Source: CAYUTA01 sp964447605
GTDB lineage: Bacteria > Bacillota > Clostridia > Christensenellales > CAG-138
Assembly: GCA_964447605.1 (NCBI GenBank)
Contig: CAYUTA010000072.1
Span: forward strand, 1-10,689
DNA: 10,689 nt
Direction of reading: 5' to 3'
Shown here one piece after another: positions 1 through 6,240 of the stretch; position 1 is the first letter of the stretch; the number at the start of each line of letters is the position of its first letter. Under the pieces are notes generated by a model. That model was not told where the DNA came from. It ran no database searches and was given only the letters and a program-made list of their open reading frames with translations. Position numbers and translations under genes: made by a program.

Positions 1-2
1 GC

Positions 3-296
3 GTCCGGGCGCAGGGTGGAATTGCTTCGCTCAACCACTATTCCAAGGGCGCGGTATGCGAGTGGCTGTTTCGTACCATGTGCGGTATCCGTATCGACGG
101 CGAAAACCGTTTTCTTATTGCGCCGCGACCCGGCGGCGGCTTTTGCTTTGCCAAGGCAAGCTGCGTCAGCGTGTACGGAACGGTCATAAGCGGATGGGAA
201 AGAACAACTGCCGCCAAACACCACGGCAAGCGGCATGAAGGGAAAGCGGGCGTGCGCCGCTTTACAGTGCGGTGCGGCGATAGGGCGGGCGAATGA
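3..296 (+). CDS. Alpha-L-rhamnosidase, C-terminal fragment (GH78)
   Basis: This is the 3' end of a gene that begins outside the window; the open frame is entered at base 3. GH78 enzymes hydrolyse terminal alpha-L-rhamnose from plant glycosides and polysaccharides. The visible part contains GGIASLNHYSKGAVCEWLF, then a CGI turn, IAPRPGGG, and a later AS-x-x-SVYGTVISGWER stretch. These match the end of the (alpha/alpha)6 barrel and the start of the C-terminal beta-sandwich of the family (usual forms SLNHYAYGAVGDWL, IAPxPGGG and SxYGxIxSxW). After SGWER the similarity becomes poor and the frame stops at 296, before the expected last strands (normally of the type PANTTATVxLPDG). A strand of that kind is readable in another frame just downstream, so the end may be frameshifted. 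Family assignment is good; the state of the C-terminus is uncertain. Confidence 0.85.
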   Translation, partial: VRAQGGIASLNHYSKGAVCEWLFRTMCGIRIDGENRFLIAPRPGGGFCFAKASCVSVYGTVISGWERTTAAKHHGKRHEGKAGVRRFTVRCGDRAGE

Positions 297-480
297 TATG
301 ACGGCACACAGCGTCGTCGCCTTTATCCTGCCATCGGCAGCGGCGCATCGTCGGGTGGCGCGAGGACGGCGTAATCCGGACAGACGCAGTTTGCCGCTTT
401 CCAAACGGACGGAAGCGCCGGACGGGCGTCCTGCCCGGCATGCGGAGCATCTGCTTGCGGAGGTCAAACGTGGCATTTAG
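297..480 (+). pseudogene. Possible out-of-frame tail of the rhamnosidase gene
   Basis: In the frame of base 235, which stays open to the TAG at 478-480, the translation near 285-345 reads RANDMTAHSVVAFILPS. This resembles the final strand of GH78 C-terminal domains (PANTTATVxLPDG). That frame differs by one from the main rhamnosidase frame, which stops at 296. The simplest reading is a single-base indel around 270-296, either real or a sequencing error. The remaining residues to 480 are Arg-rich and match nothing I recognise, so further damage or non-coding sequence is possible. Confidence 0.3.
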
Positions 481-489
481 GAGTTTCTC

Positions 490-524
490 CAAATAGCTCT
501 TCACTTTTCACTCTTAGCTATTTG
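490..524. terminator. Inverted repeat between convergent genes
   Basis: CAAATAGCT (490-498) and AGCTATTTG (516-524) form a perfect 9-bp stem around a 17-nt loop. It lies between the end of the rhamnosidase gene and the end of the minus-strand DUF255 gene. The position suits a shared terminator, but neither strand has a long T run after the stem. A smaller GGAG-TTT-CTCC hairpin (480-490) abuts it. Confidence 0.35.
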
Positions 525-590
525 TTAATCTCCGTCGCCGGCGATGCACGGGCTTTTGAATCAGTATCGTATGAGTACCATAGGATTGTC

Positions 591-2540
591 TCAGCGGTCT
601 TTGCCAAAGGCCAATTCATTCGTAGGCGGCATACAGCCGTGATTTTGGCAGACGTAATAAGTCGTTTTGTCGTTCTTCAATGGATATTCCGACGTGGGCG
701 GGCGCAATACCCGAACAATGGCGTCCGGCGAAGTCCGGAGAGGCAAATCACGCAAATCCTTCGCATCTTTCAGCGCCACGGTGATCTTTTGCGGAGGTTC
801 CAAATAATCGGAAAGCGCAACCAAAAACATCGCGTATCCGGATGGGTGGCGCTGTGCTTCCGCATACAGAAAATCCAACTGCCGTTTCAGCAGCAGCCCC
901 ATTTTTTCATCGCCCGTGAGATAAAACAGGCGGACGAGATTATGGGCCATGACGGAATTGCCGCTGGGGATTGCTCCATCATAGGTTTCCTTTGGCCGGA
1001 GAATCAGCGCTTCATTGTCCTTTCCATATAGATAGAAGCCGCCGCATTCCCCGTCATAAAAGTCGGTCAGGGCCTTGTCGCAGAGGCGCTGCGCACTTTC
1101 GAGGCAGCTTTCCTCCAGCGTCGCGCCATACAGCTCCAGATATGCAAAAACAGCGTTGGCATATTCATCCAAGAAGCCTTTTGCGCCGCGCTTCCCGTTA
1201 CGGAAGCTGACGTACAGGGCGTCCCCTCGGGAAAGACGGTCCTCGAGAAAACGCCGCGCCCTCTGCGCCGCGTCCAGAAACACCGGATTTGCGGTCACAC
1301 GGTACAGGCGGCACATTGCCGCGATCATCAGGGAATTCCAAGAGGTGAGAATCTTATCGTCCAAATGCAGTCTGCAGCGCGCGCGCCGGTATGCGTATAC
1401 CCCCGGCAGGCAGGGGTCAAGCTCCCGGCGGACTGGGTCGGTCCTAAGCAGGTTGGGAATGCTCTTCCCATCAAAATTTCCTTCCGGCGTAATGTCATAG
1501 TGCCGGTTGAATGCTTCTCCTGTCTTTTCGCCGAGAAGAGCGGTGATCTCCGAGGGCTCGAACACATAGTATTTTCCCTCCTCGCCGTTGCTGTCGGCGT
1601 CTTGCGCGCTGGTAAAGCCGCCCTCGGGCGCGGTCATCTCCCGGAGGATGTAAGCGGCGGTTTTTTCCGCAACGTTCCGGTAAAAGGGCTTTTCGGTTAC
1701 CGAAAACGCCTTGCAGTAGGCGAGAATCAGCAGTGCGTTGTCGTAGAGCATCTTTTCAAAATGCGGCACGAGGAAGTACTGGTCGGTGGAATAACGGCAA
1801 AAACCATAGCCGATATGGTCGAACAGCCCGCCCCGGTACATCTGCAAAAGCGTGGTTTCCGCCATGTCCAGACAGTCCGTGTCGCCGTGCTTGTCATATT
1901 GGGTCATTAAAAACAGCAGCGCATGGGGCGTGGGGAATTTGGGCGCGTTTCCAAATCCGCCGAACGCTTTGTCATAGCTGCTTTTGTATGCTTTTACAGC
2001 CGTGTCGAGCAGCTTTTCATCCGCCGCGCCGTCTCCGCCGCGCTGCTGAGCCAGCACGCTGACCACCGTATCCGCAGAGCGAAGCAGCGGCGGGCGGTCA
2101 TGCGTCCATTTTTCGTGTATGGCGCTCAGAAGCTCTTGAAAACCAATCGTGCCATAACGGGTCGTTTTGGGGAAATAGGTGCCGGCAAAGAAGGGCTTTT
2201 GATCCGGCGTCATAAAAATACTGCTAGGCCAGCCGCCGCTGCCCGTGAAAGCCTGGCATACCGACATATAGATGCTGTCGATATCCGGGCGTTCCTCCTT
2301 ATCAACCTTAATGGCGATAAAATATTTGTTGAGCAGTTCCGCCGTTTTTTCGTCCTCAAAGCTTTCATGCGCCATGACATGGCACCAATGGCAGGTGCTG
2401 TAGCCAATGCTGAGAAAAACGGGCTTGTCCTCCGCCTTTGCCCGGGCAAAGGCCTCCTCGCACCACGGATACCACTCCACGGGGTTTTCCGCGTGCTGCA
2501 GCAGATATGGGCTGGTTTCACCTTTCAGTTGGTTGGGCAT
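591..2540 (-). CDS. Thioredoxin domain-containing protein (DUF255, YyaL/SPATA20-like)
   Basis: A 649-residue protein of the family that joins an N-terminal thioredoxin-like domain to an (alpha/alpha)6 barrel similar to N-acylglucosamine 2-epimerases. Its reaction is not established. The start shows the family signature: MPNQLKGETSPYLLQHAENP, then VEWYPW and, at residues 47-54, GYSTCHWC with Cys50 and Cys53 as the redox pair. KVDKEERPDID follows at about 78-88 and GGWP a little later. The C-terminus keeps the family-typical YVCQNHGCMPP. Length is close to the usual 650-690. I chose the ATG at 2540, because GAGG lies 8 nt upstream and the family begins MPNxL. An upstream in-frame ATG at 2582 has no ribosome-binding site and lies inside a palindrome. 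The gene stands alone and converges on the rhamnosidase gene. Likely cytoplasmic, as no signal peptide is seen. Confidence 0.93.
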   Translation of the reverse strand: MPNQLKGETSPYLLQHAENPVEWYPWCEEAFARAKAEDKPVFLSIGYSTCHWCHVMAHESFEDEKTAELLNKYFIAIKVDKEERPDIDSIYMSVCQAFTGSGGWPSSIFMTPDQKPFFAGTYFPKTTRYGTIGFQELLSAIHEKWTHDRPPLLRSADTVVSVLAQQRGGDGAADEKLLDTAVKAYKSSYDKAFGGFGNAPKFPTPHALLFLMTQYDKHGDTDCLDMAETTLLQMYRGGLFDHIGYGFCRYSTDQYFLVPHFEKMLYDNALLILAYCKAFSVTEKPFYRNVAEKTAAYILREMTAPEGGFTSAQDADSNGEEGKYYVFEPSEITALLGEKTGEAFNRHYDITPEGNFDGKSIPNLLRTDPVRRELDPCLPGVYAYRRARCRLHLDDKILTSWNSLMIAAMCRLYRVTANPVFLDAAQRARRFLEDRLSRGDALYVSFRNGKRGAKGFLDEYANAVFAYLELYGATLEESCLESAQRLCDKALTDFYDGECGGFYLYGKDNEALILRPKETYDGAIPSGNSVMAHNLVRLFYLTGDEKMGLLLKRQLDFLYAEAQRHPSGYAMFLVALSDYLEPPQKITVALKDAKDLRDLPLRTSPDAIVRVLRPPTSEYPLKNDKTTYYVCQNHGCMPPTNELAFGKDR

Positions 2541-2569
2541 CCCGTCCGCCTCGCTTTTTTTATATTCCC

Positions 2570-2585
2570 GGCATGATATCATGCC
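2570..2585. promoter_or_regulatory. 16-bp perfect palindrome, candidate operator
   Basis: GGCATGATATCATGCC is perfectly self-complementary. It lies 30-45 bases upstream of the DUF255 start codon, immediately downstream of a minus-strand TATACT (2592-2597). A repressor bound here would cover the predicted transcription start. The palindrome itself is seen directly; the operator role is inference. Confidence 0.4.
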
Positions 2586-2591
2586 AAATCT

Positions 2592-2597
2592 AGTATA
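2592..2597 (-). promoter_or_regulatory. Possible -10 box of the DUF255 gene
   Basis: On the minus strand this reads TATACT, five of six to TATAAT, about 52 bases upstream of the chosen ATG. No convincing -35 is found at 16-18 bases, so the call is tentative. Confidence 0.3.
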
Positions 2598-2728
2598 TCC
2601 CCGCGCATCCTGTGATAGTCGCCGGCAATTTCATTTTTGGGTTATTCTGCAAAAGAAAGCGCTGCATTGCACAAGGCCGCCTTCAACCGGAGTTCGACCG
2701 TTTTTTTAAAGCTCAATGCGCTTGCATT

Positions 2729-2757
2729 TTGCACGGTTTCTGTTCGTATGTTATAAT
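2729..2757 (+). promoter_or_regulatory. Promoter of the ModE-like gene transcript
   Basis: TTGCAC (2729-2734), a 17-base spacer, and a perfect TATAAT (2752-2757) preceded by TG at the extended -10 position (TGTTATAAT). The -35 is only fair, but the extended -10 compensates. Transcription should begin near 2764, giving a leader of about 290 nt before the ModE-like gene at 3058. No other plus-strand gene lies between. Confidence 0.6.
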
Positions 2758-2763
2758 GTCCGT

Positions 2764-3057
2764 ACAGCGGTCATTACGCTTGGGGCGGATCACCGGCGCC
2801 CAACCTTTGCCGCCGGTGAACGACGACCGAAATGGACGGCAGAAGATGCCGTAACCCTTTATGAATTTTGCTATCATACCCATAAGGCGGCGCGGCAATG
2901 GTTTCGGTGGAGACTGCGAAAACATTGCGCTTGCGCGGCTCGTTACATGGCGGCAGAAAGGGTGGGGAACGCCTCGATTTTCCCGCATAGGGTTTTGCCA
3001 TCAATCCTGCGCGGCAGGCGGATTGTACCAATAAATTGAATGGAAAGGCGGCGCTCC
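2764..3057 (+). ncRNA. Long structured leader of unknown class
   Basis: This gene-free stretch follows a good promoter and contains several inverted repeats in order. They are TCACCGGCG/CGCCGGTGA (2790-2798 and 2811-2819, 9 bp, 12-nt loop); ACGGCA/TGCCGT (2836-2841 and 2847-2852, loop GAAGA); and GCAATGGTTTCG/CGAAAACATTGC (2895-2906 and 2917-2928, 11 of 12 paired). Then come GGGAA/TTCCC (2965-2969 and 2980-2984), enclosed by ATGGC/GCCAT (2947-2951 and 2997-3001), and CCTGC/GCAGG (3006-3010 and 3014-3018). I do not recognise it as a known riboswitch, 6S RNA, tmRNA, RNase P or SRP RNA. Open frames on both strands, including a 57-codon one at 2861-3034, lack ribosome-binding sites and recognisable similarity. 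It may be a cis-regulatory leader for the ModE-like gene or an independent RNA. That it is structured is inference from the repeats. Confidence 0.4.
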
Positions 3058-3399
3058 ATGCCGGGAAAACAGCTGCACTACACCATCACCATACGCATCT
3101 ATGGAACAGAGAAATGCTTTGGCCCGGGCGTGGCGGAACTGCTGGAGCGCGTTGACGAACTGCATTCGCTGCGCAAGGCGACGCTGTCGATGAATATGGC
3201 GTATTCCAAGGCGTGGAAGATGATTAAAACAGCCGAGGAGAACCTTGGGTTTGCGTTGTTGGCTTCGGTAACGGGCGGAAAGGGCGGCGGCGGCGCGGAG
3301 CTGACCGGTGACGCACACCGGTTTTTGGCCTCGTTCCGCCAGTTTGAAGAAGCGGTGCGCGGATATGCCGACGAGGCGTTTTTGGAAATTCTGGGCTGA
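3058..3399 (+). CDS. ModE-like winged-helix DNA-binding protein, single domain
   Basis: A 113-residue protein equivalent to the N-terminal DNA-binding domain of the molybdate regulator ModE. The diagnostic features are RIYGTEKCFGPGVAELLERV at residues 12-31, a helix-turn-helix with the ModE-typical MAYSKAWKMIKTAEE segment, and the TGGKGGGGAELT wing. It has no C-terminal TOBE/Mop ligand-binding domain, as is common for these short forms. It may therefore bind DNA without sensing molybdate itself. The ATG at 3058 is preferred because AAAGG sits 9 nt upstream; an in-frame ATG at 3040 has no such site. The nearest molybdenum genes are not in this window. It is followed 60 bases later by dapF on the same strand, probably on the same transcript. 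Family recognition is strong; regulated targets are unknown. Confidence 0.88.
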   Translation: MPGKQLHYTITIRIYGTEKCFGPGVAELLERVDELHSLRKATLSMNMAYSKAWKMIKTAEENLGFALLASVTGGKGGGGAELTGDAHRFLASFRQFEEAVRGYADEAFLEILG

Positions 3400-3459
3400 T
3401 ATGCGCCGCGCCGTGCTGCGGAAAATATTGGCGTTCAGTTATGAAAAAGGAGCAATTTT

Positions 3460-4287
3460 ATGCATTTTACAAAGGTTCATGGCCTTGGCAACGACTTTAT
3501 CCTCTTTGACCACACGCATGGCGAAACGCTGGACTATAATGCGATTGCGCCGCGGCTTTGCAACCGCAATACCGGCATTGGCGCGGACGGTATTCTTGCG
3601 GTGCTGCCAGGCGACGCCGCGGATATTCGTATGCGCATTGTCAACAGCGATGGAAGCGAGGCCGAAATGTGCGGCAATGGTATCCGCGCGTTTGCCAAGT
3701 ATGTGTTTGAAACCGGAATCGTGAGTAGGACACGGTTTACCGTTGAAACGCTTGCAGGCATCATGCGCCCGGAGTTGACGGTGGAAAACGGCCTGGTAAC
3801 GTGCGTGACCATAGACATGGGCGAGCCGCTTCTGGAATGCGATGAGATCCCCGTGGCGGGCGAGGGCCGCTGTATCGACCGGGAGTTGGTCGTTTTGGGG
3901 AAAGCCGTGCGGTATACCACGGTCTGCGTCGGCGTGCCGCATACGGTGGTATTTGTCGATGATCCGACCGCGGAGGAGCTGATGCGGCTTGGCAGGGCAA
4001 TCGAGCACGCAGAGGTGTTTCCTCGCCGCACGAACGTCAACTTTGTACATGTGCTCGATGCGCAGAACCTTGAGATGCGCACCTGGGAGCGCGGCTGCGG
4101 GCCGACGCTCGCGTGCGGAACGGGCGCATGCGGCGCGGTGGTCGCGTGCGTGCTCAACGGCAAAACCGCGCGCAGCGCCAATGTGCACATTGCGCTCGGC
4201 ACGCTGCACATTGACTGGGCCAAAGACAACCACGTATATATGACCGGGCCTGCAGAAACCGTTTTTTCCGGTGAGATAGAAGGGTAA
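3460..4287 (+). CDS. dapF: Diaminopimelate epimerase
   Basis: Converts LL-diaminopimelate to meso-diaminopimelate, the precursor of lysine and of peptidoglycan cross-links; cytoplasmic and cofactor-independent. The 275-residue length is normal. The N-terminus MHFTKVHGLGNDFILFD is typical. The two catalytic cysteines are both present: Cys71 in NSDGSEAEMCGNGIR and Cys219 in ACGTGAC. The substrate-binding NxGIGADG (residues 37-44) and the RxxERGCGPTLACGTGA-like segment are intact. An AAGGAG sequence at 3447-3452, 7 nt before the ATG, fixes the start. It follows the ModE-like gene by 60 nt and converges on the recombinase gene, with only 12 bases between the two stop codons and no evident terminator in that gap. 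No other lysine-pathway genes are nearby, so it is separated from the rest of the pathway here. Confidence 0.97.
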   Translation: MHFTKVHGLGNDFILFDHTHGETLDYNAIAPRLCNRNTGIGADGILAVLPGDAADIRMRIVNSDGSEAEMCGNGIRAFAKYVFETGIVSRTRFTVETLAGIMRPELTVENGLVTCVTIDMGEPLLECDEIPVAGEGRCIDRELVVLGKAVRYTTVCVGVPHTVVFVDDPTAEELMRLGRAIEHAEVFPRRTNVNFVHVLDAQNLEMRTWERGCGPTLACGTGACGAVVACVLNGKTARSANVHIALGTLHIDWAKDNHVYMTGPAETVFSGEIEG

Positions 4288-4299
4288 TCGCAAAGATTT

Positions 4300-4905
4300 T
4301 TATTTGACGCCGGGATTAACGCCCCGGCACCAGCGCAGAAACGTATCATGCGTAATGCCGAGCTGACGCGCGGCCGCGCGCGCTGAAATCTTGCCGGCCG
4401 CCCATCTGTCGTACAGCTGCCAGAACAGGTCGGGAACGGGCTTGTGCGGCGCGCCGAAGCGGACGCCGCGTTGCTTGGCCGCGGCAATGCCTTCTGCCTG
4501 TCGTTTTTTGAGGAATGTGCGTTCGGTCTCGGCAACATAGCTGAGTATCTGGAGCACCAGATCGGCAATGAAGGTGCCCGTCAGATCGCGTTCCTTTTTC
4601 CGCGTATCGAGCAGCGGCATATCGAGCACCACAATGCTCACGCCGCGCTCCTTGGTCAGGATACGCCACTGCTCGAGTATTTCTTCATAGTTGCGGCCAA
4701 GCCGGTCGATGGACTGGATAACCAGCGTGTCGGAGGATCGCATGCGCCTGAGCAGGCTGCGGTATTGCGGCCGGGCGAAGTCCTTGCCGCTTTGCTTGTC
4801 GATATAGATCCGTTCCCGGCTGACTGGGAACGCCCCGAGCGCATGCAGCTGCCGTGCTTCGTTTTGATCCTTGCTGGATACGCGTGCGTAGCCGTAGACG
4901 CTCAT
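4300..4905 (-). CDS. Serine recombinase, resolvase/invertase family
   Basis: A 201-residue small serine recombinase that cuts and rejoins DNA through a phosphoserine intermediate. The catalytic domain (about 1-140) starts SVYGYARVSSKDQN, with nucleophile Ser10 and Arg8. Arg45 (FARPQY) and the D67-R68-x-x-R71 motif (SIDRLGRN) match gamma-delta resolvase positions. A long E-helix (about 112-140) and a C-terminal helix-turn-helix (about 170-195, RAAARQLGITHDTFLRW) follow. All key residues are present, so it should be active. The start at 4905 is fixed by GGAGG 8 nt upstream. The open frame extends further upstream, but that part is unlike the family and lacks a ribosome-binding site. No transposase, integrase or recognised invertible segment lies alongside, so it is an orphan in this window. 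Its recombination sites are unknown; palindromes in its upstream region are candidates. Confidence 0.93.
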   Translation of the reverse strand: MSVYGYARVSSKDQNEARQLHALGAFPVSRERIYIDKQSGKDFARPQYRSLLRRMRSSDTLVIQSIDRLGRNYEEILEQWRILTKERGVSIVVLDMPLLDTRKKERDLTGTFIADLVLQILSYVAETERTFLKKRQAEGIAAAKQRGVRFGAPHKPVPDLFWQLYDRWAAGKISARAAARQLGITHDTFLRWCRGVNPGVK

Positions 4906-4944
4906 GACAAAAACCTCCAAATGAAAAGCGTAAAACCGGAGTGC

Positions 4945-4977
4945 CGCGCTTGCAAAGCGCGGCGCATTGCAAGCGCG
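4945..4977. repeat. 11-bp inverted repeat in the recombinase leader
   Basis: CGCGCTTGCAA (4945-4955) and TTGCAAGCGCG (4967-4977) pair perfectly around an 11-nt loop, 40-72 bases upstream of the recombinase ATG and inside its predicted transcript. It could be an RNA hairpin in the leader or a DNA site for the recombinase. No T run follows, so it is not an ordinary terminator. Confidence 0.5.
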
Positions 4978-5011
4978 CCTTCGCCGCGTCCCGTGCATGT
5001 CGGTTTTTTTC

Positions 5012-5041
5012 ATTGTAAAAAAATGAGGCAATAATTACCAA
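5012..5041 (-). promoter_or_regulatory. Predicted recombinase promoter
   Basis: On the minus strand: TTGGTA (5036-5041), an 18-base spacer, and TACAAT (5012-5017). The -35 matches four and the -10 five of six consensus bases. It would give a leader of about 100 nt. The -35 lies inside the palindrome at 5035-5047. Confidence 0.45.
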
Positions 5042-5047
5042 TGGTAA
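5035..5047. promoter_or_regulatory. Palindrome over the recombinase -35 box
   Basis: TTACCA-A-TGGTAA is a perfect 6+6 inverted repeat about one central base, with AT-rich flanks that extend the symmetry imperfectly. It overlaps the predicted -35 of the recombinase promoter, as expected of an autoregulatory operator or a recombinase binding site. The role is inference. Confidence 0.4.
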
Positions 5048-5067
5048 ATTATGGAAAAATTTCCGCC

Positions 5068-5094
5068 AAAAAAACGTACGCCTCCCAACCGGCG
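5068..5094 (-). terminator. Weak candidate terminator after the GDPD gene
   Basis: On the minus strand a short CGCC/GGCG stem (5091-5094 with 5079-5082, 8-nt loop) is followed four bases later by seven Ts (5074-5068), about 50 bases past the GDPD stop codon. The stem is only 4 bp, so support is thin. Confidence 0.25.
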
Positions 5095-5144
5095 GACAAA
5101 CGATGAAAACCCCGCGCGCGACGCTTTGCAGCGAGGGCGCTCCG

Positions 5145-6053
5145 TTATGTTTTGGGGGTGGCGGCGGTGATGTGTTCCGCGGGCTTAATCAGCGGTTCCA
5201 GCTCGAGCAGCAGGGGCGTAGCCGTGTCGTTCTTGGCAAAATGCGCCGCGGGGCGGCAGTGTTCAAAAATGATGCAGTCCGACGTGCGCATGAGCTCCGC
5301 CCAGTCGTCTTCAGGACGGGCAGTCCAGCTTACGCGCATTGCCCCGAGCCATTCCGCCGTGCGTGCGGACAGGCACTTTGGCCCGATGCGGTAGGCTAAG
5401 AATTGAGGGTGCGTCAGACAATCGGCTAACAGGCGGCTCATCATAACGGCCTTATGCCAGGGCAGAAACCTGCGCGAATAACGATATGCTTCGGATAGCT
5501 GTCCGCGCAAAACGGAAGGCGCGTTTTTTGCAAACCAGCGCACCGGAAGCGGATGAAAGCTCTCGACACAATAATCCCCGTGATAATCGCCAAGCATGCC
5601 GCGGGTCTTTTCACACAACGTCTTCCAGTCGCCTCCGGCCTTGAGCTCAACGATGATGGGAACGCGCCCGCCGATTGTTGCAAGCACGTCGAAAAACAAT
5701 GGAATGCGATGATTTGTATCAAACAGGGAGAACTGTGAAAGCTGCGCATAGGTATAAGCGTCCACGCGCGCATCTATGCCGCACGCGCGCCGGAGCGTGT
5801 CGTCATGGAATACAACCACCTGCTTGTCGCGCGTCAGCTGCACGTCCAACTCCACGCCGTATCCGGCTTCTACGGCGGCAAGAAACGCTGGCAGTGAATT
5901 CTCCGGCACGCTCTGATTTTTCGCATACAGCCCGCGGTGCGCGAACGTGCGGCCCATAAACGGCGCGCATTGCCCGGGGCACGTTCTGCCGGGCGCGACG
6001 GCGTATATCCAGGCGCCGGCCAGGATCACAGCGGCAAGCAGAAATTCGCACAT
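5145..6053 (-). CDS. Glycerophosphodiester phosphodiesterase, membrane-anchored
   Basis: Hydrolyses glycerophosphodiesters to glycerol-3-phosphate and an alcohol; one domain, 302 residues. Family landmarks are in order: FAHRGLYAKN (His39, Arg40), PENSLPAF (Glu51, Asn52), GVELDVQLTRD (Glu68, Asp70) and VVFHDDTLRRACG (second catalytic His83). The metal-ligand IVELK (Glu136) follows. The first 20 residues are a hydrophobic segment, so the enzyme is probably tethered with its active site outside, or is a signal-anchored protein; that location is inferred. The ATG at 6053 keeps this segment, and AAGGAG lies 11 nt upstream, with GGAG also nearer. The C-terminal part (Trp- and Asp-rich SWTARPEDDWAELM) fits the last TIM-barrel strands. 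It is transcribed divergently from the MFS gene and upstream of the recombinase on the same strand. The substrate head group cannot be told from the sequence. Confidence 0.93.
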   Translation of the reverse strand: MCEFLLAAVILAGAWIYAVAPGRTCPGQCAPFMGRTFAHRGLYAKNQSVPENSLPAFLAAVEAGYGVELDVQLTRDKQVVVFHDDTLRRACGIDARVDAYTYAQLSQFSLFDTNHRIPLFFDVLATIGGRVPIIVELKAGGDWKTLCEKTRGMLGDYHGDYCVESFHPLPVRWFAKNAPSVLRGQLSEAYRYSRRFLPWHKAVMMSRLLADCLTHPQFLAYRIGPKCLSARTAEWLGAMRVSWTARPEDDWAELMRTSDCIIFEHCRPAAHFAKNDTATPLLLELEPLIKPAEHITAATPKT

Positions 6054-6084
6054 ACTCCAAGCGGCTCCTTATCAAGATATTGTC

Positions 6085-6113
6085 ATTATAACCGCCGCAC
6101 GTGCGAATGTACA
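6085..6113 (-). promoter_or_regulatory. Predicted GDPD promoter
   Basis: On the minus strand: TGTACA (6108-6113), a 17-base spacer, and a perfect TATAAT (6085-6090), about 31 bases upstream of the GDPD start codon. The spacer contains a 10-bp perfect palindrome, CGCACGTGCG (6096-6105). Confidence 0.55.
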
Positions 6114-6145
6114 TGCAATTTTTCGTCGGATTGCAGCCTATGCGC

Positions 6146-6174
6146 TTGCCATTGGCCATGCAATAGGGTAGTAT
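6146..6174 (+). promoter_or_regulatory. Predicted promoter of the MFS gene
   Basis: TTGCCA (6146-6151), a 17-base spacer, and TAGTAT (6169-6174), each four of six to consensus. It lies back to back with the GDPD promoter and would give a leader of about 60 nt before the ATG at 6241. Confidence 0.4.
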
Positions 6175-6240
6175 GAAACCGACCGGATATAACAAATGGA
6201 ATAAGCGGCGCGCATGCGCACGGATGGGAGCCGAATTTTT

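Noticed and set aside
2713..3031. Open frames on both strands upstream of the ModE-like gene (80-107 codons)
   Set aside because: They overlap each other, lack ribosome-binding sites and resemble no family I know; typical chance frames in GC-rich DNA.
2861..3034. A 57-codon plus-strand frame (starting MNFAIIPIRRRG) in the long leader
   Set aside because: No ribosome-binding site, no recognisable similarity, and it spans the inverted repeats; kept only as a remark on the leader.
2764..3057. Moco riboswitch, lysine riboswitch, 6S RNA, tmRNA or RNase P RNA in the long leader
   Set aside because: None of the sequence landmarks I know for these RNAs is present; a covariance search would be needed to exclude distant forms.
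3040..3057. Upstream ATG at 3040 as the start of the ModE-like gene
   Set aside because: No ribosome-binding site before it, whereas AAAGG lies 9 nt before the ATG at 3058 and the family begins close to that point.
3439..4568. Long minus-strand frames across dapF (284 and 344 codons)
   Set aside because: They lie opposite dapF, whose family motifs and catalytic residues are unambiguous; the minus frames show no motifs.
4300..4905. A complete transposon around the recombinase
   Set aside because: No transposase, terminal inverted repeats or target duplications are seen near the gene.
4444..5034. Plus-strand frame of 196 codons over the recombinase
   Set aside because: Antisense to a gene with complete catalytic motifs; no ribosome-binding site or similarity.
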